Of a stretch of DNA of 64,000 nucleotides, positions 12,011-22,619 are shown in pieces. The stretch covers positions 52,929,793 through 52,993,792 of the forward strand of contig OX326961.1 of the NCBI GenBank assembly GCA_946800325.1, written 5' to 3'. Every line of letters begins with the position of its first letter. Position 1 is the first letter of the stretch. The notes beneath the pieces were generated by a model. The model was not told the origin of the DNA. It ran no database searches and was given only the letters and a program-made list of their open reading frames with translations. The DNA comes from Luzula sylvatica. Lineage: Eukaryota > Streptophyta > Magnoliopsida > Poales > Juncaceae. Position numbers and translations under genes: made by a program.

Positions 12011-13509
12011 ATGCCAAAAGAATCAATCAACTACTAGGTTTAATCCTCCTCGGATTTCACCATTTTTGAGTCATTAGTTTGGACAACTCCTTGTCCGAAC
12101 TTTCTGTTTGGAAAATATTTTCCCAAAATACCCTTAGACATATATTTCTTTCGATCCCGCTTTTGAATTACAAGGACATCCACGCATCTATATGCATTGG
12201 ATTCCTCGGATACTCTGAGCATCTCCAATTCAAATTTAAATCGTATCATATGCAATTTCGGGATCGACTTATCTATCGAATGCATATGATATTCGGTTAC
12301 GAAGATAAAATCTCGTACCATCAACACACGAGTGTTAATCAAAGACCCATAAGGCGTCTCAAAATTAACCTACTCTTTGAGCCGCATCGAACCATTCAAC
12401 GCGCTCTTGCTCTTGAAACTATTTCATGAGCGTTGTGTTTTACTTTCATATACACCCGAATTCTCAAAACAATTTTGAGAAATTTGCGTCTATACATGCC
12501 ACCACAAGGCACGTAATATCGTTCGATTCCTTCTTAAAGTTTATCGAACCCGGCTTTCTCTAAAGCCATAGCATTGAGCCCCGAATCTACCATTTCCGTG
12601 TCCAACACGTTTCTTTAAGTCTAAGAACTATTCTTTGACTATCAAGGTTAATAACGGTAATTCCGGCCCAAAAGCCATCTATCATATCGATCTCATCGAT
12701 ATATTTGGTGTTGCTTGAAAACATAATTCTAAACGGATGATGAAGATTAACTCCTAACCGTGCGTACTTAATCTATATGCTTATATGATGAATATATGAA
12801 TGTGTTATTTTTATCGAATCGATAACCCTCATACCGATACGGGACTCCAAGTCCATAACACTCAAGACCCATATTTTACGATCCTCCCACAAGTTGCTTT
12901 GGCAGACGAGTGGGATCTCGCTATTTAGGTAGGATTATATCCAATCGCATCCAATGCGACTCTCGAACCTTTATAGGATTTCGGTGATGGATCGTATCCT
13001 ATACAATCCCAGTTCCGTGTGTGCATCCTATCTATGCCCCGAACTTCCAATCAAGTCGGCTTTGGCCTCAACCCTTACTGGCTTGAACGGTTAAGTCACA
13101 ACCATACTCATCGTATCGTTCAAATAAACTACTAATAAGTCGGCTTTGGCCTTAACCCTTATCAGTCCCTATTAAACGCTTGCCACCCCGTCGATGACTA
13201 CAATAACCCATGTCGGCTTTGGCCTTAACCCATGTGAGACGTAGTACCGATCATAATGGTTGTGAATATGGAAGGCATTTCCATGACTTAAATATTATGA
13301 GGGATCATGCCATTGCATGTTTCTAAATTCGTGACATAATCATATTATATCACTATCACAAGATTTGTAAATGCATATGATTTATTTAGGGAGATTAATT
13401 ATTCTAAATAATTAATTATCTAATATGCTAGAATGTTTGATGCCGATCAAATCGATATAAAGAACTCTAAATTCCGAGCTTCGTAGCCAAAGTTATCACG
13501 AAAACAAAA

Positions 13510-14457
13510 ACAGCATCCAGAGAAAGGTCCGTTATAACGGACTGCCCCATCCGTTGTAACGCAAGGGCCGTGGGGCGCGAGAAAACCTCGTCCGGGACGC
13601 GTCCGGGGCGCCAAAAACTGCCCCCGGGGCGGCAGAAAAATTATTTTTCTGCACCCTTTCGTTATTTCATTAGAACGACACTAATACTTCGCTCAAATAA
13701 AATATATTACAACATGAAAGTTCTAGATAATCTAATTATCTAACTAAAAAAATTTGAACCATTCAAATCGGAATTTTCTACTGAAAGTTATACCAGTTTT
13801 AGTAAAATACGAACAAACGAAAAGGTAAGTATATCCAATATACACCTTTTCAACCAGAAAACTACAGACACATTTTCAGTATTCTGTTGAAACAAAAATA
13901 TTAAATTGTTCCAAACGACTTTGAACGTGAACGAAAGTTCTAGATAATCTTATTATCTAATTAACCCAATTAGATTGGACTCAATTGGAGTTTCGATACG
14001 ACATATACGGACGTTTTAGTCTCTGTATGTCAAACAGTCGCACCCTTTCAGTATTCCATAAAAACGACACTGATAGTTCGTTCAAATGGAAAAACTTTAT
14101 GTATCAAAGTCATAGATAATCTCATTATCTAACTACGCCAATTTGATCCAATCAATTTGGAGTTTTCCACTGAAATTTATCTTAGTTTTACTCACTGTTT
14201 CGTATTCTAACTTTCTGCAGATTTTGCCGTTTCGTCCGTTTTCGCTCGTTTCCAAAACGATAAATCATGAAACTTTTTCACGATCATTCCTAGATACTCT
14301 CAATCAACTTTTGATCGATCTCTAGCAAATTCCACTTGTGATTTTAACGGAATTTGACTTTCTCTATATGTAACATCATGCAAACGGGTACGAACTTTGA
14401 TAACCCGTGCGTATATCTAATATACGACTATGATTCGACCCTCGAATCGATGGCGAT
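13510..14457 (-). repeat. 5' leader of nested element with LTR-like repeat units
   Basis: Between the PBS and the decayed coding region are several diverged units of about 170 bp. Recurrent phrases are 'gaaagttctagataatct', 'attatctaacta' and 'caccctttc'. The same units occur in the LTRs. Next to them, 13520-13640 is unusually GC-rich and contains 'gtccgttataacggac' and 'catccgttgtaacg'. No coding region is seen. Confidence 0.7.
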
Positions 14458-14471
14458 CGCTCTGATACCAC
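14458..14471 (-). other. Primer-binding site of nested element
   Basis: The plus strand reads gctctgataccac directly before the right LTR. On the minus strand this is TGGTATCAGAGC, a perfect initiator Met-tRNA primer-binding site just inside the 5' LTR. It fixes the minus orientation. Confidence 0.9.
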
Positions 14472-15564
14472 TGATGGGGAATATCCTCGACCCCGGGCCC
14501 GCGCAGCGGAATGAAGGCCCGGTTCGATTCCCCGATTCCCGAGATCACGCCACGACTTCGAGGGTACGATGCGAATAGAAGGACAGATTCATACCAGTGC
14601 CAAATTGATGGCACACGAAGGGTTGATCGCCGCCTTCTATTTCCTTCGGTGTCACGTTGGTGACTAGCCCGTACGTCCCATACCGCACGTCTCCCACCGT
14701 TTCGACACGCCTCGGGTTGTCTTCGTGCGTTCCATGCCCGCATGATTCCACAGCCCGTTACTCGATTACTTCTCCGGTTTGATCACAACGAAGAGCCACA
14801 TGTGTCGCTCCTCTACCCGTATCCACCGTGAGTCGTAGCACCTCGGTCGCGGATGCACCTGCCTAGACGATGCACCGGCGAACTTGCATGATTGCGTTTC
14901 GGTTCTCTAGACGGAGAAAATTCTTTTCTCCTTCTCTCTCAATCTCTTCGCACTCTTTCATCAAGTGATTAGAGTCTCTTAATTTCTGGATTAATTCTAA
15001 ATTAACTCCATTAATTTTCTGGTTGAACTAATCTAATTATTCAACTGGTTGGACTGATGAGAGAGAGAGAAACATCCTATATATACTCCATAGGATAAGG
15101 ATGGGCCAAAAGGTATGTATATCTTCTATACACCTTTTCAAACAGAAAACTGCATACACCCTTTCAGTAATCTGTCAGAACGAAAATATTAAATCGTTCC
15201 AACCGACTTTGAACATTTACGAAAGTTGTAGATAATCTAATTATATTTCCAACCCAATTTGGCCCAGCCCAATTGGAGTTCGGACCCGAAAGTTACGGCC
15301 GTTTTACTGACTGTATGTCAAACTGTCGCACCCTTTCGGTATTTCATTAGAACGATACTGATACTTCGCTCAAATGAAATATATTACAACATGAAAGTTC
15401 TAGATACTCTCATTATCTAACTAACCCAATTTGAAGCATTCCAATCGGAGTTTCCTACTGAAAGTTATACCAGTTTTACTAATCTGTTTCGTATGCCCAC
15501 GAACGCGTACGTTCGTTTGTCCTACGTACCATTTTAGCGATGATCCAAAACTGTATTTCCTTCA
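14472..15564 (-). mobile_element. 5' LTR of nested copia element
   Basis: Right-hand LTR, 1093 bp, the 5' LTR on the minus strand. It differs by eye from 6980-8072 at about 11 positions. Its end abuts the target duplication tttta at 15565-15569. Confidence 0.9.
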
Positions 15565-15569
15565 TTTTA

Positions 15570-16902
15570 TTACATTCGTCGATGATTACACTAGGAGGAA
15601 TTGGGTTTATTTTTTAAAGGAAAAATCCGAGACATTCGAAGTGTTCAAGAGGTTCAATGTGCTTGTCGAGAAGATGACCGGGCGATACATCAAAGTCTTG
15701 AGGTCAGATAGAGGCGGTGAGTACACGTCAACCGCGTTTACGAGCTTTTGTGAGGAGCAAGGAATTAAGAGATTCTTGACTGTGCCGTACTCGCCTCAGG
15801 AAAATGGTGTGGCCGAGAGGAAGAACCGGACCATTCTCGACATGGTTCGGTCGATGTTGAAGAGCAAAGGAGTGCCAAAAGAATTTTGGGCCGAGGTGGT
15901 ACAGTGTGCGGTGTACGTAAAAAATCGATGTCCTCATGCGAAATTGGGCGAGAAAACACCTCAAGAAGCTTGGAACAGTCAGAAACTGACGGTGTCGCAT
16001 TTCAAGGTGTTCGGAAGTGTGACATATGCACATGTACCGGATCAAAGGAGGACGAAGCTCGATGATAAAAGCAAGAAGTTCGTGTTCATTGGATATGACG
16101 AGAAAACGAAGACATACAAGTTGTACGACCCGATTGAAAGAAAGGTTGTGGTGAGTCGAGATGTCCATGTGAATGAGAAAAGCGTATGGGACTGGAGTAA
16201 GAAGTGCGAGATGGAGGATGAGGACGTCGAGTCAGACGAGTCCGAGAAAGAAGAATCCTCAGATGTTGTACCGACTGGCCCCACAATACCTGATGAAGAA
16301 GACGAGCCGAGACAGATGCGCACAATGAGCCTACAAGAGCCGTACGATGCAACAAGTGAGGTACGTCTTGTTTGTCTTTTGGCAGATGCGGAGAATATTT
16401 CCTTTGAAAAAGCTGTGAGAAACAAGAAACGGCAAGCCGCGATGGATGAAGAGTTGGGGCTATCAAGAAAAACAAGACGTGGGACTTGGTCAAGCTACCA
16501 AAATGATGCAGGCCCATAAGAGTCAAGTGGGTGTACAAAAAGAAGATGAATGCTCAAGGCGAGATCGAAAGGTACAAGGCTCGATTGGTGGCGAAGGAGT
16601 TGACAACAAGCCGGTATTGATTACGATGAGATATTTTCTCCTGTTGCGAGAATGGAGACGATCCAACTTCTCATATCTCAAGCAGCTCAATTCAAGTGGC
16701 CGATCTATCAGATGGACGTGAAATCGGAATTTTTGAATGGCGTGCTCGAAGAAGAAGTCTATGTCGAGCAACCACCTGGCTACGTGAAAACTGGAAAAGA
16801 AGGAAAGGTGTTGAAGTTGAAAAAGGCGTCGTACGGGCTCAAACAGGCACCTCGAGTATGGAATACCCGAATCGACACATACTTCAAGAAGACCGGCTTT
16901 GT
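15570..16902 (+). pseudogene. Copia integrase core and partial RT, fused to PAR1
   Basis: Continuation of the pol split at 6979. Integrase: FVDDYTRRNWVYF, LRSDRGGEYTS and NGVAERKNRTI (catalytic Asp and Glu), then the GKTPQ-like and VFGS/FIGY C-terminal blocks. An acidic linker is followed by a break near 16500-16640 where the frame shifts more than once. RT begins as [29 protein letters not shown] and runs through [15 protein letters not shown]. At about 16902 the copia sequence stops after KKTGF and continues in frame as the signal peptide of a PAR1-family gene. The YVDD active site, RNase H and the 3' LTR are missing. Confidence 0.88.
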
Positions 16903-17849
16903 AGCTCTTTCCCTTCTCGTGGCCTTGTCTCTTCTTCTTCCTTCATCGTCCGGTACGTACCAGCCATATATTCATGCATACTGATATGAAATTAATTGGT
17001 AATTGATATATAATATTAAATATTAATATGCAATTGCACAGCCACAGGCGGTGTGATATGTGAGAATCTGCCTCAAGATCTGTGCGCATTCTCGATTTCA
17101 TCATCAGGGAGGCGTTGCACCTGGGATAGCGCAACCAATGCAGAATCTACTGAATACGGTTGCCACACATTTATAACAATGGCATCTAGCTTGACAGACT
17201 GGATCGAGAGCGATGACTGCATTAGAACATGTGGCGTGGACCGTAATGCAGTTGGAATTTCCTCAAGAGGCTTTGTTCGAGAAGAACTCGAGAGAGAAGA
17301 TATGCTCCGTCGCGTGCTACCATAAATGTCCTAACATTGTTGATCTGTACTACAACCTTGCTACTATTGAAGGTGAGAAGTTAAATGATTATTTCTTACT
17401 TCCGAGTCCACGAGTAAAAGATCGTGTGAAGATTGATTTGTTGAAAGAAAAAAAAAAGGAGTCAAGGACTTAATCGGTGTGATTTATTTGAAAAAAGAAA
17501 CATTATTAATTGCTTTTAGCAACTTTTTGATCTAGGAGCTTGATCAAGAGACAATATTGCAATAATTATATTATATCCTAATTAATTTAAGTTTAAACAT
17601 TTTAATTAAATAGGAATATCGATGGAGGAGTGAAAAGCACGGAGGTCACTCAGAGCTCGTACAATGGTGGAGACTGGCACCGGCACCGGCACCGGCACCG
17701 TCAAAGGTTCTGGTGATTTAAATACTAGCGCTTCGAATGGTAAAGACACTGGTTCCATTGATTCTAATGGTGACGGCTCTGCTTCTGGTTCCGGTGATAC
17801 TACTGGTGAGGGCTCTGCTTCTGGCTCTGGTTCCGTTCATCCTCCATAA
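16903..17849 (+). pseudogene. PAR1-family gene, 5'-truncated and frameshifted
   Basis: PAR1 (photoassimilate-responsive) proteins are small, cysteine-rich, probably secreted plant proteins of unknown biochemical role. Exon 1 remnant 16903-16952 is a signal-peptide core ([17 protein letters not shown]) ending at a GTACGT donor. The intron is 16953-17041. Exon 2, 17042-17372, reads GGVICENLPQDLCAFSISSSG, then CHTF, SDDCIRTCGVDR and, after a one-base shift near 17258-17270, CSVACYHKCPNIVDLYYNLA. The exon 2 donor is AAG|GTGAGA. Exon 3, 17614-17849, is in frame with the second part but has a stop at 17631; it then encodes a Gly/Ser/Thr-rich tail (TGTGTGTVKGSG...GSVHPP). The start codon and promoter are replaced by copia DNA. 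The gene cannot make a normal protein. Confidence 0.82.
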
Positions 17850-18059
17850 TTAATCGGACGGTGCCGCTCCGGAACCAATCCCGTCATAATTTATTATTTC
17901 TGAGAATATTTATTTACTAATTATAAATCTATTATGTACTCATGCGTGTGAGAAAATGTATTTTTATTTAATTTATGTAAGGTAAACGTGTGATTCTTCA
18001 AACCACATATTTTAATAAATCACTATTTGTGTTGTTGTCTGAACCTTAAACCCCAAATC

Positions 18060-18220
18060 CTAAATCCTGCAGAGCTCACTCAGGGTTCGTACAATATCGG
18101 CGACTGGCACTGTCACCACCAAAGGTTCTGGTAATTTAAATGCTGGCGCTTTGAATGGTGAAGGCTCTGGTTCTATTGATTCTAATGGTGTCGGCTCTGG
18201 CTCTGGTTCCATTGATTAAC
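18060..18220 (+). pseudogene. Duplicate of the PAR1 exon 3 tail
   Basis: This repeats the exon 3 region about 430 bp downstream. 'agctcactcagggttcgtacaat' parallels 17643-17663, and the translated tail again reads TGTVTTKGSGNLNAGALNGEGSGS and ends in GSID. It is shorter than 17614-17849 and has no exon 2 beside it. Confidence 0.6.
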
Positions 18221-19880
18221 CTACAACATAAAAAATCAAGAAAATAAAAATATTATAATTTAAAATTTGTGATCATTTTTACAAATAAATCTGTCATAAA
18301 AAAAATATATATATATATAAGAATGAAAATAAAAATAATTAATTTTGAAAAAATCTGCAGAATACAATGAAATTGCTTTGTTTTTAAAACAAAATTGAAG
18401 ATAAAATAATTAAAAACTTGTTCAAATAAATATGACTTCTAAAATATAAAATGAAATATAATAAAACAATAAATAAACCAAATTATTTTCTAATAAAGTG
18501 GTTTATGAACTAATCAATGTGGTTTATCATATGATTAATATAATTTGCCATCTATTATGACTTATTTCTTACTACTTAATATAATTTAAAATTTAATGTA
18601 TTTATTATTCATTGCCAAGATATAAGTACGTGGATGGTATATTTAAATGGAACAAGTATAATATTAATAAAAAATTTAGCACATCCTATGTAAGATGAGA
18701 GAGTAAAAAAATTGATCATTTCACCATCATTTATGCATTTAATATATACCATGCATTCTTAATTAATTTTAACTTCACAAATTTGGAAAATAGGTTATGG
18801 GGTCGAATTAATTCACCGTTTATAAATGTTTTAATTGTCGGAAATTGAAACGGATCGGATTGAACAACGATAGTTAAGATATTTCATCATATTATTTCGT
18901 AATATGCATCATGATACATAATGCAAACTATTTATTAATTTTTATATAGAATGATTTTTATTTATTTTTATTCTAAATTAAAATTTTATATTATTTATTA
19001 AATTACTTTCGATATTAAGTTTGATATTATTTATAATTACCATTTCATTAGTAATATATAATTAATGTTGTGTTACTATTGTAGTCATTTATGTGTTATT
19101 ATTTTACACCGTGTTTTAAACATTCTTAGAAAGTCACACCACCCTACAGTAATGACGTGAAATATTAATTACTATTGGTCAGACTAACTCTATTCAATTA
19201 TTTATTATTTCACATAGGATTACATGATCAAATGTGAATACAATGAAAGATGAAAAAAATGTATATGAAATACTAATAACAATATGTAACATTATCAAAC
19301 ATACAACATATATCAGTATTATTTTTACAAATTTAATTTTAAAAAATCATTAAATATACTTGTTTTAGTTTTGTCTTTATTTCGACAACCATATTAGCAT
19401 AGTTCATACATACTGTTTTCCTTCATTTGAATCTGTAAAGATATTATGTAAGAAAATAATACAAAAAAATACATATTTACAGAATAAATTTTTAAGTCTT
19501 TTATTTACATAATGTAATTTTAAGTATTATTATTTACTTTTACAAAAACATATATCTATTAGAATCCCATATAATACTAAGTAGATTGTATTTGTGTTTT
19601 TAATCGCACAAATTTAATATTAAGTTTTTTAAAACCAGTAGAAATTGAAAATACTGTATTCATCTAAATAACTTATTAAACTTATAAGCACTTATCAAAT
19701 AGTATTGTCATTTTAAAATAAAAAATAAAAAAAACATATCATATAAAATGATTTATATCTATGTTTATTCTTGATTAACGGTTTCTAATCACTTTTATTT
19801 GAGCTTTGTGATATCGTTGTGTGAGAAACCTATTCAATCAACAAGTTGGGATATGAATATGTATAGTAGAAATATGAAAG
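18221..19880. other. AT-rich non-coding DNA
   Basis: No gene, clear terminal repeats or RNA gene seen. A dispersed repeat phrase shared with 2385-2450 lies near 18870-18950. Confidence 0.5.
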
Positions 19881-19894
19881 TTCGCTCCACAAGG

Positions 19895-21490
19895 AGTTTA
19901 TGCGTCGAAGAATGAATCAAAACGAACAAGTAAAAATGTCCGAAGAAGGTCCGTCACAACTGAATCCGTACTGTACATAAAAATTGAAGTTCGTCAAGAC
20001 GGACAAAAGCTGCGTTGCAACGGACTCATGTGTTGAACCTAGTCACAGAGAGTCCAACACACGTCCGTCACGACTGAGAGAGATGCGTTGTAACGGTAAT
20101 GAATGGTCCGTCACGATGGACACTTAGTTGCGTGACAACAGACTGTATGCTGAACCTGGTCAAAAGAGTTCAACACACGTCCGTCAGGACGAGAGAATGG
20201 TGCGCTACGGCGGACTAGAGTGGTCCGTCGTAACTGTTGGGTATCGGCATCACTACCGAGCCCCGCGCAGCAGATTGTGAGGCCCGGTCCGACCCGATCT
20301 CGAGGACCACGTTGATGATTCGAAAATACGAATCATGAAATGCAACTAAAACCTATGAAATTAACTCCTAATTCATAGATAATCATACCACGTGAAATTG
20401 ATCACAGAGACGGGTTGATTCTTGCGTAGTTGCTTTTGTCCTTGCTTCGACTCCGGCGACACGCATGTCCCACGCCCGCGCGATTCGACACCTAATTCGA
20501 AGCTCCGATTTGTCGTATACAACCGGAATCGTTCCGGTTAAGATTCGACCTTGCCCGTTCTTGCTCTCCTTGGATCACAATGAAAAATCTCAACTGAGAT
20601 CTCTCTATCCGTATCCACCTCAAGTTATCGTCTACCGGTTACACGTGAATCCTCCTAGTGTACTCACGCGCAAACTTGCTTGAATCTGAATTTGAGAACT
20701 TTTCTCTTAATTCTTTCTATTCTCTAATGGTTTTCTTTAGGAAGAAGATGAAGAATTATCATCACTATTCTGTCCACCAGATCTGAGAATTAATACCATC
20801 AATCTCAGATCATACCATTAATTACAGGACAATTAATTTGAGATAAAAACTGCCAACACATAATTCGGAACATAGTCCGTTCGAACACACCTTACGGTTC
20901 GTTCGAACGAACTAGCCACTGTTAATGTGTTCTAGTTTTACATATATGTGTTCGAACTGAATAATTTAATCAATCAAACGTACCATGGTGCGTTCGAACG
21001 AACCATCTTTGTCCGTTCGAACAAACCATCTCCTGGTTCCTGAGTTTACACAATCTCGTTGTGAACTCAACCATTTGATCATCCTTATTTGTACGTTCTT
21101 CTAGTTGATCCAAAACTGTATTTCCTTCAGTAACTGATTGGTTATGCCGATGCAACGGATGAAAGAGGTCCGTTGAGACGGAGGAACTTGCGTTGCAACG
21201 AACTAGTGTTGAACCAAGTCACAGAGAGTTCAACACAAGTCCGTCACGATGGAACAAAGAGCGTCGTCACGGTAGTTAAAGATCCGTCACAACGGAAGAG
21301 TAGTGTGTCACGACAAACTGAGTGTTGAACCTAGTCACTGAGAGTTCAACACTGATCTGTCACGACTGAGCGTCCTTAGCGTCACAACGGATGGAAAGAC
21401 CGTCACGACGGACTGATACAAGCATCACGAAGGAGGACCAACAGACTGAATGTCAGAGAGCCAACGGTCCAGGCCGTTGTTGAGCGTCGT
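19895..21490. repeat. Minisatellite-like block with GTCCGTCACGACGGA motifs, split by a solo LTR
   Basis: Units of about 117 bp share 'tgttgaacctagtcacagag' (starts near 20031, 20148, 21207 and 21323), 'ttcaacacacgtccgtcacga' and near-palindromic 'cgttgcaacgga' motifs. Units are diverged, not exact. The block is split at 20235-21129 by a solo LTR. Similar TCCGTT/AACGGA motifs occur in the leader of the nested copia element (13530-13560) and in the solo LTR at 46373, so the block may be leader sequence of a related retrotransposon. Confidence 0.7.
20235..21129 (-). mobile_element. Solo LTR (895 bp)
   Basis: Plus strand starts TGTTGGGTATCGG and ends ACTGTATTTCCTTCA, the same terminal motifs as the LTRs of the 6980-15564 element. 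The 5-bp target duplication gtaac is exact (20230-20234 and 21130-21134). There is no internal region or second LTR, so this is a solo LTR left by LTR-LTR recombination. It resembles the nested element's LTR in both termini and in 'accacgtgaaattgatcaca'-type internal phrases, but is clearly a different subfamily. Confidence 0.88.
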
Positions 21491-22235
21491 TTTGACTGAA
21501 ACAAAAGATTTTTTTATAATTAATATAGTATTGGATAAATAGGAGTATCGATGCACGGAGAAATACGCAAGTTAATTAAGATTATTAATTCTTAAATTTC
21601 GTATAAATGATTCAAACTCACAAGATTTGTTTGTTATGATATTCCTGAGATATGTTCAAAATTGGGTACAATTTGGAGTTAAGAATAAAAAATTATGGAT
21701 GAATTACAAATCAGTCCCTGGAACTTAATGAAAAATCCCAGTAAAGTTTGTCAACATAATGTAGTTCTGGACTGATTTATAAATTCAATAACGTTCGATC
21801 CAAAACTCCAAATGATTTGAATTTGAACTTGCATTGAATTATAGGACTAATAATACACAGTGGTGAACTTGGTTTAATCTAATTGGTCTAGGTATTTCAC
21901 AATTCTTGCACAAAGTTAGACACATGCAAAGATTCACACAGTTTTACAAATAAGTCCTTATTTCAGAATAAAATCTTCAAGAGTGAAAAAATCAATATCA
22001 CATAGAAAATCCAACCAATAATGATGATTCAAAAAGGAATTGAAATTAGATTATTTGACCTAGAATATTAGTTAACTTGTCTGATCCAGATCAATCCATA
22101 AATCAATTAAAAGTAACCAAGAACTGTGCTCTTTAAATTCAAATTCTGGAAAATTAGGTTAAAAACTGTATCAGAAGTTTTTTCCTTAATTTGGGATATC
22201 ATTTCTCCCAAGGTTGAAGATGACATGAAATAAAA
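21491..22235. other. Non-coding spacer
   Basis: AT-rich with no recognised element. It separates the minisatellite block from the inverted copia-PAR1 copy. Confidence 0.45.
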
Positions 22236-22619
22236 TGGCTGATGATGAAATCGTATTCAGTAGTCATCGCTCTCGATCCACGCCACATGTTCTAATGCAG
22301 TCATCACTCTCGATCCAGTCTGTCAAGCTAGATGCCATTGTTATAAATGTGTGGCAACCGTATTCAGTAGATTCTGCATTGGTTGCGCTATCCCAGGTGC
22401 AACGCCTCCCTGATGATGAAATCGAGAATGCGCACAGATCTTGAGGCAGATTCTCACATATCACACCGCCTGTGGCTGTGCAATTGCATATTAATATTTA
22501 ATATTATATATCAATTACCAATTAATTTCATATCAGTATGCATGAATATATGGCTGGTACGTACCGGACGATGAAGGAAGAAGAAGAGACAAGGCCACGA
22601 GAAGGGAAAGAGCTACAAA
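22236..22619 (-). pseudogene. Second PAR1 fragment fused to copia
   Basis: Inverted copy of 16903-17230. On the minus strand the signal-peptide remnant (22565-22619), a GTACGT donor, the retained intron and exon 2 (22475 down to about 22279) match the first copy almost perfectly. Exon 2 is broken after GVD near 22279. From there to 22236 come three short pieces of the same exon in reverse order, then unrelated DNA. The C-terminal half of exon 2 and exon 3 are absent. Confidence 0.85.

Larger units (their letters stand above)
6980..15564 (-). mobile_element. Nested Ty1/copia LTR retrotransposon (8585 bp), pol decayed
   Basis: TG...CA-bounded element with the 5-bp target duplication tttta (6975-6979 and 15565-15569). 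LTRs at 6980-8072 and 14472-15564 are each 1093 bp. The primer-binding site lies at the right, so it is on the minus strand. The interior has no long open frame, but translating the minus strand shows broken copia integrase at about 11330-12010 (GGYQYF, FWGYALETAA) and RT at about 10440-10780 (DYEETFS, QMDVK-like). By eye the LTRs differ at only about 11 positions, while pol carries many stops and shifts. That suggests a recent insertion of a non-autonomous lineage. It sits inside the integrase gene of the plus-strand copia element. Confidence 0.9.

Noticed and set aside
15728..16538. Several minus-strand frames of 64-150 residues
   Set aside because: Antisense shadows of copia integrase on the plus strand.
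17664..17849. A separate small Gly/Ser/Thr-rich protein gene
   Set aside because: It is in frame with the PAR1 third exon after a GT-AG intron, so it is that gene's tail rather than an independent gene.
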